DNA from: Terrisporobacter petrolearius
GTDB taxonomy: Bacteria > Bacillota > Clostridia > Peptostreptococcales > Peptostreptococcaceae
Length of the DNA stretch: 64,000 bases
Assembly: GCF_032598785.1 (NCBI RefSeq)
Contig: NZ_CP102984.1
Strand: one strand, 5' to 3'
The translations under genes were made by a program, and so were the position numbers. The stretch's first letter is position 1. The number at the start of each line of letters is the position of its first letter. The notes beneath the pieces are model-generated. The model ran no database searches, was not told the origin of the DNA, and worked only from the letters and a program-made list of their open reading frames with translations. Below are positions 24,533 through 33,332 of the stretch, one piece after another.

Positions 24533-24736
24533 TTACATTTCATCAGCATTATTTTCATAAATAACTTTGCCAATTATTTTTTCTTCATCTTCAATAGATT
24601 TTCCTACTTTGAAATTTATTGCTTTAATAAACATATTTATAAAGTTTAATAAAACGAAGATGTATTTGACTTTTTCATGATAATCATAAAAAATATTTAT
24701 GATTATCTTGTAATACCATGTAAAAATATTATCATA
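24533..24736 (-). pseudogene. Open frame without start, possible gene remnant
   Basis: The minus strand is open for 67 codons between a TAG at 24737-24739 and the TAA at 24533-24535. The C-terminal half reads like protein (for example VGKSIEDEEKIIGKVIYEN). The only internal ATG lacks a ribosome-binding site. It is most easily explained as the decayed 3' end of a gene, or chance. It lies in a gap with no other coding evidence. Confidence 0.25.
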
Positions 24737-24769
24737 CTATTTTTATAAACTACGACATTATACATTTTA

Positions 24770-25930
24770 TTAACGGCCATAATTATAACTTCCTTTTTCA
24801 CAGTTGATTACTAAACCATTTCCTGTTGATTTAAATAAAATATTACCACATTCATCATTTCTATGAACTTCTATATTTTCTTTTTTTAAAGTTTGCATAG
24901 TTTCTTTGTTAGGGTGGCCATATCTATTGTTTTTTCCAACAGTTATTACTGCATATTTAGGATTAATTTTCTTTATAAAATTCATGTCAGAACTAGTATT
25001 AGAACCATGATGACCTATTTTAATTAAATCAACTTCTTTTGCATCTATAATCCTTTCAATATCTGTGCCAGCATCCCCCATAAGTAGTATTTTGTCATTT
25101 CCATTTGTATATTCTAAAACTATTGAATTGTCATTAGGATCATTTAAATTTGCTGCTGATAATACCTTAAACTTTGATGTACCTAAATAAAACTTCGCAC
25201 CCAATAAAGGCACACTAGGATATAAATTTTTATTAGACATTGCATTAATAAAATCTGAATAAGTTTTTGTATTAGCATCACCATTGCTTACATAAACAGT
25301 TTCTACAGGTATTGAATTAATTACAGCATCTAATCCTCCTATATGATCAGCATCTGGATGTGTAGCTACAACATATTTTAGTTTTTTAACACCTATATCT
25401 TTCAAATAGTTGACAACAGTTTTTTCATCATCATTGTCTCCTCCATCAATAAGGGCTGCTTCTCCTCCTTGTCTAATAAGTATGGCATCTGAATTTCCCG
25501 TATCTATAAAATGTAGTTGGGCTTCATAAACATTAGATATCGAGTCTTTGACTTTTTCTTTACTTGATTTTATTTCTTTTTTATTTGTCCTTAAGGAAAT
25601 TCTATTGATTGTCTCTGGTAACAACTGTGACTGCGCTATTGTTTCATTTAAGACAGGTGTTGAAGTTATGAAAACACACAAAATTATTAAATAACACATT
25701 AAAATACGTAAAAATATTTTTCTTTTACTTTTATTTTTTATTTTTTTGATAAAAATTTTAAAATTACAAACTAATGATGGTGTCATCAAAAGAAGTAAAT
25801 AAAGTGATATATCACTTATATCTTTGGATGTTCCTAAAATAAAAAGCAATGTAATTAAAAAATAATATATACTAGCTTTCTTTTTCTTCTTAGAATTATT
25901 GCTCCTAAACCCTGCAATATACTTTTTCAT
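24770..25930 (-). CDS. Membrane-anchored ComEC-like metallo-beta-lactamase fold hydrolase
   Basis: Protein of 386 residues. The N-terminal 105 residues contain about three hydrophobic segments. The rest is a metallo-beta-lactamase domain like the C-terminal part of ComEC/Rec2: HFIDTGNSDAILI, the metal motif ATHPDADHIGGLDAV, LLMGDAG and IGHHGSNTSSD. It lacks the ComEC pore domain, so it is not the DNA channel itself. Proteins of this layout may be extracellular nucleases or phosphodiesterases. Single gene with its own ribosome-binding site. Function inferred only at fold level. Confidence 0.8.
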   Translation of the reverse strand: MKKYIAGFRSNNSKKKKKASIYYFLITLLFILGTSKDISDISLYLLLLMTPSLVCNFKIFIKKIKNKSKRKIFLRILMCYLIILCVFITSTPVLNETIAQSQLLPETINRISLRTNKKEIKSSKEKVKDSISNVYEAQLHFIDTGNSDAILIRQGGEAALIDGGDNDDEKTVVNYLKDIGVKKLKYVVATHPDADHIGGLDAVINSIPVETVYVSNGDANTKTYSDFINAMSNKNLYPSVPLLGAKFYLGTSKFKVLSAANLNDPNDNSIVLEYTNGNDKILLMGDAGTDIERIIDAKEVDLIKIGHHGSNTSSDMNFIKKINPKYAVITVGKNNRYGHPNKETMQTLKKENIEVHRNDECGNILFKSTGNGLVINCEKGSYNYGR

Positions 25931-26144
25931 ATTATTTCTCCCCTTAAATTTTATACTTAAGTATGATTATAACTGAAAACTTTGAGTATTTATGTAAATT
26001 TTTGTAAATTTATTATGTTAAAATACCTCTTTAATCTTTTATATGTGTTCTTATTTTCAGAATAAAGTTAATATTACATATTATTTCAAAATATTAGTAA
26101 AATTCTATTTTACTTGTTATAATATACCTTATGGAGGGATATAC

Positions 26145-27005
26145 ATGAAAAATAATTTTAAAAATATGATTACAGAAGTTTTAGGTATGATTGTAGGATG
26201 TGTACTACTAAGTTGTGGTATAAACATATTCTTAGGTCCTCATACTATTGCACCAGGTGGCCTAAGCGGTCTATCTGTGGTTTTAAGTAAAGTTAGTGGT
26301 TTATCTGTATCAACAATAATGTTAATCCTAGGTGTACCACTAGTAGTTTTTTCAATTAAGATTTTAGGGAAAAGGGATTCATTAAAAACTTTATTTGGGA
26401 TGTTACTACTATCTGGATGTTTAGAAATAACATCTTCATTTTCTCAAATTTCAGTAACAAACGATGTTTTATTATCAGCAATTACAGGAGCTATATTTAA
26501 CGGTCTTGGACTTGGAATTATATTTAGTGTTGATGGTTCCACTGGTGGAACAGATTTAATAGCCTTAATGATTAACAAAGCAATACCAAGCATTCCAATA
26601 TCAAAATGCCTAGTATTTTTAGACGGGCTTGTTGTACTATCATCTGGTATAGTTAATAAAAACATAGAGACAGCTTTATATTCTGCAATTAGCTTATATG
26701 TTATAGTAAAAATGGTAGACTTTATTGTTGCAGGATTTAATTATTCTAAGAGCTTTATGATAATAACAAATGAAGAAGAAGCTCTAAAAAATGCTATTGT
26801 AAATGACATGAACAGAGGTATAACAATTCTTGATGGAAAAGGTGGTTATACTGATAGTAATAAAAGTGTATTAATAGTTGTTGTAAATAAAAATCAAGAA
26901 ATTCATCTAAAAAAATTAATTAAACAAGTTGACAAAAACGCCTTTATTATAGTTAGTGATGTCCACGAAGTGTTTGGAGAAGGATTCTCACCTATAAGTG
27001 CATAA
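26145..27005 (+). CDS. YitT family membrane protein
   Basis: Protein of 286 residues starting MKNNFKNMITEVLG. The frame is open 34 codons upstream, but GGAGGGATATACATG fixes this ATG and TATAAT at 26118-26123 lies in the discarded part. About five or six hydrophobic segments carry the YitT motifs NIFLGPHTIAPGGLSGLS and SVDGSTGGTDLIALM. A cytoplasmic DUF2179 domain follows (GYTDSNKSVLIVVVNKNQEI). Function of the family is unknown; a small-molecule transport role is suspected. Confidence 0.88.
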   Translation: MKNNFKNMITEVLGMIVGCVLLSCGINIFLGPHTIAPGGLSGLSVVLSKVSGLSVSTIMLILGVPLVVFSIKILGKRDSLKTLFGMLLLSGCLEITSSFSQISVTNDVLLSAITGAIFNGLGLGIIFSVDGSTGGTDLIALMINKAIPSIPISKCLVFLDGLVVLSSGIVNKNIETALYSAISLYVIVKMVDFIVAGFNYSKSFMIITNEEEALKNAIVNDMNRGITILDGKGGYTDSNKSVLIVVVNKNQEIHLKKLIKQVDKNAFIIVSDVHEVFGEGFSPISA

Positions 27006-27086
27006 ATTTATACAAATACAAGACTTGTAATTTTTTTACAATATATTATAATTATACTTACTTTATAAAAAAAGAGGTATAAATTA

Positions 27087-27389
27087 ATGAGTATAAAAAT
27101 AGCAGCAATATGTGATAGTGAATTAAGTGGAAAACTTCTTAAAGAAGCTGGAACTAAATTTGGAATAATTGTAAATTATGAAATACAAAGGGAAAAAGGT
27201 ATAATAAATAAACTACCTGACCATATTATACAAAATTCAAATATAATATTATTTGTAACTGAAAAAGAAGTGGAACAAATTGAAGAAATAGAAAGGTTTA
27301 TAGATAGAGAGTACTATGAAGTGTTGCCTCAATTTGTTATAAAAAATCCTGATAATGTAATTTCGGAAATAACCTTAGACTTAAATTAA
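27087..27389 (+). CDS. Small EIIB-like protein, unknown
   Basis: Protein of 100 residues with an alpha/beta pattern. The start KIAAICDSELSGKLLKEA resembles the phosphocysteine loop of fructose-type PTS EIIB (usually C-P-T-G-I-A-H-T), keeping the Cys but losing the rest. The middle INKLPDHIIQNSNIILFV matches the EIIB pattern of a second strand in which a ligand-state is read. No EIIA or EIIC gene is near. It may be a diverged, non-transport relative. Low certainty. It converges on the 27416 gene. Confidence 0.5.
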   Translation: MSIKIAAICDSELSGKLLKEAGTKFGIIVNYEIQREKGIINKLPDHIIQNSNIILFVTEKEVEQIEEIERFIDREYYEVLPQFVIKNPDNVISEITLDLN

Positions 27390-27419
27390 AAGAGAGAGAA
27401 TAAATTCTCTCTCTTTTAA
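27386..27419. terminator. Bidirectional terminator overlapping two stop codons
   Basis: TTAAAAGAGAGAGAA and TTCTCTCTCTTTTAA form a perfect 15-bp stem that includes the stop codons of both convergent genes. Confidence 0.75.
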
Positions 27420-27649
27420 TTTATTTTATTTAGATCAATATACGCCTCAATTTGAGGAATATAAATCATACTCTCCTTTAAATGAGTATTACCAAATTCT
27501 TTTAACTCATTGCCCTCTTTATCTTTAGTGATTTTATATTTTACAACTTCACTATTGCCATTTATTTCAGCATGAAAATACATACCTTCATATTGTTTAA
27601 ATTTAAAATCAAAATTTTCTCTAGTGAGTTTAATACTAATATTGCTCAT
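27416..27649 (-). CDS. Small soluble protein downstream of TetR gene, unknown
   Basis: Protein of 77 residues starting MSNISIKLTREN. The ATG three codons earlier overlaps the AAGGATGG ribosome-binding site, so this ATG is preferred. Predicted mostly beta with alternating charge (KQYEGMYFHAEINGNSEVVKYKIT). No family recognised. It follows the TetR gene by 14 bases and is surely cotranscribed. Confidence 0.6.
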   Translation of the reverse strand: MSNISIKLTRENFDFKFKQYEGMYFHAEINGNSEVVKYKITKDKEGNELKEFGNTHLKESMIYIPQIEAYIDLNKIN

Positions 27650-27663
27650 ATTTACCATCCTTA

Positions 27664-28245
27664 TTAACCTATTCTAATATCTGTTAAAAACATTTCTAAA
27701 AGTTCAATACCATAAGAAGATAAAGGATAATTGCCTTCACAAATGCACCAATCATATAAAACTGCTCTTTCTTGCATAGCATAAATTTTAGCTAATTCCC
27801 AAAATGATTTATCATTTTTTATTTGATTTCTACTTTGACCTTCACTTATTATCTGTTGTAAAACTTTATAATATACTCTTTGCTGATCGAGTAAATGCCT
27901 TTTGCCTTTTTTAACAATTTGTGATGAATATAAAATAGACAATAATTCAACAGGTACACTTTCTTCTATAAAACGAAATAAATGCCTACTCGTTGCTATA
28001 AGCTTATCAAAGCTATTCATATCCTCATCTAATGTATTCATTATTTTTGTGTATTCTTCGTCAAATATATCTGATAATGTATTCAATAAATCATCCTTTG
28101 CACTAAAGTAATGATAGAAATTTCCTTTTGATATGCCACATTCATTTATTATTTGATCCACTGTTGTTGCTTCATATCCCTGTTCATAAAATAATTTCCA
28201 TGCAACAGAAGATATTCTATTTTTTGTTGAGTTTAATTGATCCAT
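27664..28245 (-). CDS. TetR/AcrR-family regulator
   Basis: Protein of 193 residues. The N-terminal helix-turn-helix (ISSVAWKLFYEQGYEATTVDQIINECGISKGNFYHYFSAKDDLL) is a textbook TetR domain; the C-terminal ligand-binding domain is unassigned. It is first in a two-gene operon with a 77-residue protein. No adjacent transporter indicates the regulon. Confidence 0.92.
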   Translation of the reverse strand: MDQLNSTKNRISSVAWKLFYEQGYEATTVDQIINECGISKGNFYHYFSAKDDLLNTLSDIFDEEYTKIMNTLDEDMNSFDKLIATSRHLFRFIEESVPVELLSILYSSQIVKKGKRHLLDQQRVYYKVLQQIISEGQSRNQIKNDKSFWELAKIYAMQERAVLYDWCICEGNYPLSSYGIELLEMFLTDIRIG

Positions 28246-28310
28246 TTACTTTCCCCTTTATAACTTATTACTAAAACATACATCCTTTTTCAAGTTCATT
28301 ATAACATAAA

Positions 28311-28336
28311 GAAATGACCTATTTCTAGGTCATTTC
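28311..28336 (-). terminator. Terminator of thi operon
   Basis: GAAATGACCTA and TAGGTCATTTC form a perfect 11-bp stem with a four-base loop, followed on the minus strand by TTTAT. Confidence 0.7.
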
Positions 28337-28343
28337 AATATAT

Positions 28344-28976
28344 CTATATTTTATCATTCCACAGTTTAACTCTTTTATTTATGTCTGTTGCTGACAATAT
28401 TCCTGAAACAAGAGCATACCCATCTGGGTTAAATGTTCTTAGCTTGTGTACATTTTCCAAACTTATTCCTCCAATTAAAACAAATGGCAGATTAACTTCT
28501 TTTATTATTTCATTTAAAGTATTAAAAGAAACTTGCTTAGCATCTAATTTTGTGTTTGTTGAAAACATAGAACCAATGCCCAAATAGTCAGCTCCATCCT
28601 TTTTAGCTTGTTTAGCCTCTTCAACAGCCCTAGCTGACACTCCAATAATTTTATTTTCACCTATTAATCTTCTTACTGATACAGCGTCAATATCACTTTG
28701 ACCAATATGAACACCATCAGCATCAACTAGCAACGCAATATCTATCCTATCATTAATAATAAATGCTACATTATATTTTTTAGTAAGTTCTCTAAGTTTT
28801 ATTGCTTTTTCTAAAAATTCCTTACCATCGGCATCTTTTTCTCTAAGTTGCACCATAGTAACTCCGCCTTTAATAGCCTCTTCTATACATTTATAAAAAT
28901 CTCGTCCTTTTAATAAATCTGAATCTGTTACTAAATATAATTTAAGTGATTTTTTCAACTTATTCTTATCTATCAT
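28344..28976 (-). CDS. thiE: Thiamine-phosphate synthase
   Basis: TIM-barrel enzyme of 210 residues joining HMP-PP and thiazole phosphate to form thiamine phosphate. Motifs: VQLREKDADG (pyrophosphate/HMP binding), FIINDRIDIAL, DGVHIGQSD, IGVSARAVEEA, and LGIGSMFSTNTKLDA followed by VLIGGI. It is last in the operon, 10 bases after thiT, with its own AAGGAG site. Confidence 0.95.
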   Translation of the reverse strand: MIDKNKLKKSLKLYLVTDSDLLKGRDFYKCIEEAIKGGVTMVQLREKDADGKEFLEKAIKLRELTKKYNVAFIINDRIDIALLVDADGVHIGQSDIDAVSVRRLIGENKIIGVSARAVEEAKQAKKDGADYLGIGSMFSTNTKLDAKQVSFNTLNEIIKEVNLPFVLIGGISLENVHKLRTFNPDGYALVSGILSATDINKRVKLWNDKI

Positions 28977-28986
28977 AATAATCTCC

Positions 28987-29604
28987 TTAACTTGCCTTAT
29001 TTAGTGTAGTTATATTAGCCATTTTTATAATTTTTCCTATAGGAATTATTGTTATAACTACAGAACTTAAAAATGCTTCTATTCCTTCTCCTGTTAAATT
29101 GTATACTAAAGAATACACTAATGGACTCTGTCCAACAGGCGCATATTCATAAAAGTACACACACCCAGATATTACATGAACTGTAACTTTAAGCGCCACT
29201 GCTATTAAACATCCTAAAAATATCTTACTTCTCTTTTCTGAACCACATATTCCACTTAAACCTAATAATATTGTTGGTAATATATAGTCTAATAAAAATT
29301 GAGCTGGATGAACTATAAATAGTTGTCCACCTATTAAAGTTATCAATCCTGACACTAAACCACAAGTCATACCTATTGTAGGTCCATATAATACACCAAC
29401 TAGTAGTACTGGTAAGGATGCCAGTAAATTAAATCCTCCACCTTGAGGATATTGAACAAATTGTATTTTTGATAAAACAAAATGAACACCTGCAAATAAA
29501 GCTATCATCACCATTGTTTTTGTATTTAGTTTAAAGTCCTTAAGTTTAAGAATATAATAAATTATAGGTATTAAACATAAACCTAGTATAAATGTATTTA
29601 ACAT
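28987..29604 (-). CDS. thiT: Thiamine ECF transporter S component
   Basis: Membrane protein of 205 residues with about six hydrophobic segments. Residues typical of ThiT are present: VGVLYGPTIGMTCGLVSGL, the HPAQFLLDY motif, and VISGCVYFYEYAPVGQSPLVYSLVYNLT, where the substrate-contacting Tyr/Asn lie. It imports thiamine together with a shared ECF module not encoded here. It overlaps the tenA stop by one base (TAATG), so translation is coupled. Confidence 0.92.
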   Translation of the reverse strand: MLNTFILGLCLIPIIYYILKLKDFKLNTKTMVMIALFAGVHFVLSKIQFVQYPQGGGFNLLASLPVLLVGVLYGPTIGMTCGLVSGLITLIGGQLFIVHPAQFLLDYILPTILLGLSGICGSEKRSKIFLGCLIAVALKVTVHVISGCVYFYEYAPVGQSPLVYSLVYNLTGEGIEAFLSSVVITIIPIGKIIKMANITTLNKAS

Positions 29605-30266
29605 TATTTTATCTCCTTATAAGCCATATCCCAAAATGCCATTTCATATAAACTCCCCTTTATAAAAATATCTTTTAGCTTTTCTTTTTTATTATCATCT
29701 ATATTTTTACAAAGTTCATTTGCAAAATCTATATTTTCCTTGGCGCACATTCTATATTCTTCACAAGAATATGACTCTATCCATGCAGCATAATAATTAT
29801 TTTCTAAATTATTCTTATATATTTCTTTCATTTCTTTAGCTATATAATAATAACTCCACGCACATGGAAGTACTGCTATTATTAAATCTTGAATATCTCC
29901 TGTTAATGCTATACTTTTCATAAAATTAGTATAGTTTTCATTTTCCAACTTAATCTTATGTTTTTGAAGTGTTTTAATATCTTCACCTAGCTCTTTTAAA
30001 TAAGCTATATGTGTAGCACTTTCATCTTCCATAATTCCATTTACACTATCTTTAAAAAACTTCATATACCTTACGTCATCGCTTTTTATAAGCCCCATGG
30101 CATAAACCTTTGCATAATCCAAAAGATATAAATAGTCTTGTACTAGATAATTCTTAAATTTCTCCTTATCTAAAGTCCCTTTTCCCATTTCTATTATAAA
30201 AGGATGTTTTAAATATTCATCCCATATTTTCTTACTTTCATTAAATAAATAATCTGTTAATAACAT
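29604..30266 (-). CDS. tenA: Aminopyrimidine aminohydrolase (thiaminase II)
   Basis: TenA-family all-helical protein of 220 residues that releases or recycles the HMP moiety from degraded thiamine. Motifs seen: YLVQDYLYLLDYAKVYA near residues 40-55, and the catalytic Cys in AVLPCAWSYYYIAKEM. The late Y-x-x-W-I-x-x-Y-S-C-E-E-Y segment carries the conserved Glu. It is the third gene of the TPP-controlled operon. Confidence 0.94.
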   Translation of the reverse strand: MLLTDYLFNESKKIWDEYLKHPFIIEMGKGTLDKEKFKNYLVQDYLYLLDYAKVYAMGLIKSDDVRYMKFFKDSVNGIMEDESATHIAYLKELGEDIKTLQKHKIKLENENYTNFMKSIALTGDIQDLIIAVLPCAWSYYYIAKEMKEIYKNNLENNYYAAWIESYSCEEYRMCAKENIDFANELCKNIDDNKKEKLKDIFIKGSLYEMAFWDMAYKEIK

Positions 30267-30282
30267 AGTTCCTCCCTTTTTG

Positions 30283-31086
30283 CTATAATGAACAATTAAG
30301 TTGTGCTAACTCTACTTTTCCATATTCATTGCAAGTATCTTCATTCAATACAAATATTTCATCAAATAGTCTTGTTTTAAAACTTCCTATAGATGGATTT
30401 TCTCTATTAGCTAATTCTCCACAAAGAGACATAACTAAAGTGCCCATTACAGCTGCATCTATTCTATCTTCTGTACAGGGTAAGAAACTACCTATTAAAG
30501 ATGTGCTCATACACCCTGTCCCTGTTATAAATTTAAGTTTTGGTGTACCATTACTTATTTTATAAATTTTATCTCCATCACTAACTACATCAGTTTTTCC
30601 TGAAGCAACAACAATACACTCAAGTTTTTTAGCCACTTCTTTAACAATAAATGATGTGTCACTTCCATCATCGAAAGAATCCACACCTTTACCTTTAACA
30701 TCTAGTCCACCTATAAACTGAATTTCAGATATATTTCCTCTTATCACATCAAATTTAACCTCATTTAATAATCTATTAGTTAAATCTGTTCTTGCCTTTG
30801 TAGCAAATACTCCTACTGGGTCTAATATAACTGGTTTATTGTACTTATTAGCAGTTTTTCCAGCTAATATATATAAATCCAATAACTCACTATTCATTGT
30901 TCCTATATTAATAACTACACTACTAGCAACTCTAACTATGTCATCAACTTCTTCATAAGAAAAACTCATTAGTGGACTTGCCCCTATAGCTAGTGTTGTA
31001 TTAGCACAATCTGTTATAGTAACGTTATTTGTGTAATGTAATACAAGTGGATTTATTTCCTTAACTTTTTTTAATAATTTGTACAT
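30283..31086 (-). CDS. thiM: Hydroxyethylthiazole kinase
   Basis: Ribokinase-like kinase of 267 residues phosphorylating the thiazole alcohol for salvage. Typical N-terminal HYTNNVTITDCANTTLAIGASPLMS, the LDPVGVFATKAR motif, and the ATP/anion-hole motif ITGTGCMSTSLIGSFL with the catalytic Cys. It lies 17 bases after thiD and is preceded by GGGGGATATATTATG. Confidence 0.95.
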   Translation of the reverse strand: MYKLLKKVKEINPLVLHYTNNVTITDCANTTLAIGASPLMSFSYEEVDDIVRVASSVVINIGTMNSELLDLYILAGKTANKYNKPVILDPVGVFATKARTDLTNRLLNEVKFDVIRGNISEIQFIGGLDVKGKGVDSFDDGSDTSFIVKEVAKKLECIVVASGKTDVVSDGDKIYKISNGTPKLKFITGTGCMSTSLIGSFLPCTEDRIDAAVMGTLVMSLCGELANRENPSIGSFKTRLFDEIFVLNEDTCNEYGKVELAQLNCSL

Positions 31087-31103
31087 AATATATCCCCCTA
31101 TGT

Positions 31104-31898
31104 TTAATCGAATTTATAAAAATGATGCACTGGTCCTACACCTTCACCTATATCAAAGCTATATCTAATAGCCCCTGTAATATATTCTTTGCTAAGTTTT
31201 ACTGATTCTTTAATGTCATATCCTAAAGCCAAATGAGATGTAATGGCGGAAGATATAGTACAACCTGTTCCATGTGTATTTTTTCTATTTATTCTTTCAC
31301 ATTTGAAAACTTCAAAAGTATCTTCACCCATTAGCACATCTATACAATCTCCATCTAAATGGCCACCCTTCATAAGTACAAATTTAGGTCCTAGTTCAAG
31401 AATTGCTTCACCTGCTTTTTTCATATCTTCTATTGTATCAATTTTTATATTACTTATTTCTTCAGCTTCAGGAACATTTGGTGTCACTATATATGCCTTA
31501 GGTATAAGATATTTAATTAAATTATCTTTAGCTTCTGGTCTAAGTAGTGAATATCCACTTTTAGAAATCATAACTGGATCCACAACTAAATATTTACAAG
31601 GATACTTCTCCAATGATTCAACAATATCTTTAATTATCTCTGGAGAAGATACCATTCCTACTTTTATTGCTTTTGGTGGTATATCTTCACATACAGCTTT
31701 TATTTGTTCCTTAATTATTTTTGAACTAAGTTCTTCCACATAGAAAACCCCTTTTGTATTTTGAGCTGTAATTGCTGTAATCACACTCATTCCATAGGTT
31801 CCCAGAGCGGAAAACGTTTTTAAGTCAGCTTGTATTCCTGCTCCTCCAGATGAGTCTGATCCTGCAATTGTTAAAGTTGGTATTTTGTAATTTTTCAT
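31104..31898 (-). CDS. thiD: HMP/HMP-P kinase
   Basis: Ribokinase-family kinase of 264 residues that phosphorylates hydroxymethylpyrimidine twice. The N-terminus TIAGSDSSGGAGIQADLKTF and the C-terminal GTGCTISSAITSHLALG are diagnostic for ThiD; VDPVMISKSG is also present. It is first in the operon, directly behind a TPP riboswitch and terminator. With thiM, tenA, thiT and thiE it gives a salvage and uptake route; thiC, thiG, thiH and thiS are absent from the window. Confidence 0.95.
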   Translation of the reverse strand: MKNYKIPTLTIAGSDSSGGAGIQADLKTFSALGTYGMSVITAITAQNTKGVFYVEELSSKIIKEQIKAVCEDIPPKAIKVGMVSSPEIIKDIVESLEKYPCKYLVVDPVMISKSGYSLLRPEAKDNLIKYLIPKAYIVTPNVPEAEEISNIKIDTIEDMKKAGEAILELGPKFVLMKGGHLDGDCIDVLMGEDTFEVFKCERINRKNTHGTGCTISSAITSHLALGYDIKESVKLSKEYITGAIRYSFDIGEGVGPVHHFYKFD

Positions 31899-31943
31899 AT
31901 CTTTACTCCCTCTATCTCATAAGAATATATAATTTTTGAACAT

Positions 31944-32094
31944 AAAAAATGCTACACCCGTAGGCATAGCATAATATAAACAAATTTAAAACCCTTATAT
32001 GGTTATAAAATTCATAGTGCTTTCCTACGCTGGCATTATCCAGATCAGGTACAAGGGTTGGTATAAACCTCTCAGCCAATGGCGCCCCTAGCAA
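31944..32094 (-). promoter_or_regulatory. TPP riboswitch with terminator
   Basis: The aptamer runs from about 32094 to 32017 on the minus strand. It shows the conserved GGGGCGCC...GGCTGAGA block and the ACCTGATCTGGATAATGCCAGCGTAGGAAA block. The expression platform has a 10-bp terminator stem ATGCTATGCC/GGTGTAGCAT (31949-31972) followed by six T. AACCCTT inside the aptamer can also pair with a downstream AAGGGTT (31988-31994). TPP binding is expected to stop transcription of thiD-thiE. Confidence 0.95.
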
Positions 32095-32137
32095 TTTATT
32101 TACTTTCAACTTCATTATAATACTTTTATAAAAATTG

Positions 32138-32443
32138 TCAACTTTTATTTATTCTTCCAATTCTTATTTGAAATTTATCCTTAACTTCCTCTATAAATAA
32201 TTTTGGATTATTTATTATCCATAATTTTTTAGATTTACTTTGTTTTTTAATATAATATTCTAATTTCATAGCTTGACTTTTATTATTACTTTCAAAGAAT
32301 ATTTCTAATCTATCAAAACCTTTAGCTTTAGTATATTTAGAATTAATACCTCGCTTATGTTCTTCCATACGCCTTATTATATCTGTAGTATAACCTGTGT
32401 ATAGAGTATTGTTTTTACATCTAATTATATATGTATAGCACAT
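32138..32443 (-). CDS. GIY-YIG domain protein (UPF0213 type)
   Basis: Protein of 101 residues. CYTYIIRCKNNTLYTGYTTDIIRRMEEH is the GIY-YIG core with conserved Tyr, Arg and later Glu in KLEYYIKK. Members of this small stand-alone class are predicted nucleases of unknown biological role. The gene begins with GGGGGATATTCATG and is monocistronic. Confidence 0.88.
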   Translation of the reverse strand: MCYTYIIRCKNNTLYTGYTTDIIRRMEEHKRGINSKYTKAKGFDRLEIFFESNNKSQAMKLEYYIKKQSKSKKLWIINNPKLFIEEVKDKFQIRIGRINKS

Positions 32444-32506
32444 GAATATCCCCCAATAATTTTATATTTTTAATTATAGCTCTAGTAAACAAAATTTTCA
32501 AATTAA

Positions 32507-32536
32507 AAAGAGTTATCAAAATTTGATAACTCTTAA
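32507..32536 (-). terminator. Terminator of ferredoxin gene
   Basis: AAGAGTTATCAAA pairs with TTTGATAACTCTT; a run of A at 32505-32509 supplies the T-run. Confidence 0.75.
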
Positions 32537-32543
32537 ATAAGTA

Positions 32544-32732
32544 CTATTCAACTTTTATTGCATCTACTGGACAGCTTTCTTCTGCATCCTTAGCATCATC
32601 TTCAGATCCTGATGGAACAGCATCAACTATTACATGAGATAAACCATCATCACCCATTTCAAATACTTCTGGACATACAGATGGACAAACACCACATCCT
32701 ATACATAAGTCTTTATCTACATATGCTTTCAT
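32544..32732 (-). CDS. Single-cluster [4Fe-4S] ferredoxin
   Basis: Acidic protein of 62 residues. CIGCGVCPSVCPEVF supplies three cluster Cys and ESCPVDAIKVE the fourth, as in Bacillus/Desulfovibrio-type one-cluster ferredoxins. It is a cytoplasmic low-potential electron carrier. It could donate to the NADPH-motif-lacking thioredoxin reductase near 42 kb, but that pairing is only inference. Confidence 0.92.
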   Translation of the reverse strand: MKAYVDKDLCIGCGVCPSVCPEVFEMGDDGLSHVIVDAVPSGSEDDAKDAEESCPVDAIKVE

Positions 32733-32815
32733 TTCTTACCTCCAAATATAAATTTCAATATCGTATATATTATTATCAGTTTATAATAAAATAATACATT
32801 AGACTATGTATATTT

Positions 32816-33331
32816 TTAGTAGGTTTTATCTAAAACATAATTAATTATTGGTGTTATAGTTTGCTTATTGCTTCTATCAATACTCATATATTTTTCTAAA
32901 TTTATCATTTTAAAAGATTGATTATTATTTATACTTTTTTTTAATTTTACTTTATCTATTCTACTTAAATCATTAAGATTAATACACCCTTGTAGGAAAA
33001 AGAATTTTATTTTTTTTTTAATTTCTTCATCCTCAAAATTGTATTCAACTATATCTTCTCTACTTTGTAAATTCATACTAACACAAAATAGAACTATATT
33101 TTTATTTTTTATAATATTGTATTTTTCTTCCAAATAATCTCTTAAATATATTTTAGAATTATATATGGGGCTACCAAATATAATTGTTTTATATTTTAAC
33201 AAATCCCATCTTCCAACATCTGATATTTCATACAAGTCTGCATTTAGTTTTATAGCTAACCATCCAGCATATTTCATAGTACATCCATATTTAGTTTTAT
33301 ACACAATGGCTATTTTTTTATCATAAGGCAC
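32816..33331 (-). CDS. Flavodoxin-domain protein
   Basis: Protein of 171 residues. IAIVYKTKYGCTMKYAGWLA resembles the FMN-phosphate-binding loop of flavodoxin/HemG-like proteins, and KTIIFGSPIYNSKIYLRDYLEE the second FMN loop. The C-terminal third is basic and diverged. The start is GTG at 33329-33331, with GGAGGG seven bases upstream. That ribosome-binding site lies wholly inside a 19-bp perfect inverted repeat, so translation initiation is probably regulated. Confidence 0.78.
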   Translation of the reverse strand: MPYDKKIAIVYKTKYGCTMKYAGWLAIKLNADLYEISDVGRWDLLKYKTIIFGSPIYNSKIYLRDYLEEKYNIIKNKNIVLFCVSMNLQSREDIVEYNFEDEEIKKKIKFFFLQGCINLNDLSRIDKVKLKKSINNNQSFKMINLEKYMSIDRSNKQTITPIINYVLDKTY

Positions 33332-33332
33332 A

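Noticed and set aside
26043..26144. Longer N-terminus for the YitT protein
   Set aside because: GGAGGGATATAC precedes the internal ATG and a promoter-like TATAAT lies in the extension.
31243..31743. Plus-strand frame of 166 codons antisense to thiD
   Set aside because: Mirror of a well-supported thiD gene; low-complexity Ser/Ile composition typical of antisense frames.
31912..32115. 67-codon open frame upstream of thiD
   Set aside because: It lies over the TPP riboswitch and terminator, has no protein-like character and is explained by RNA structure.
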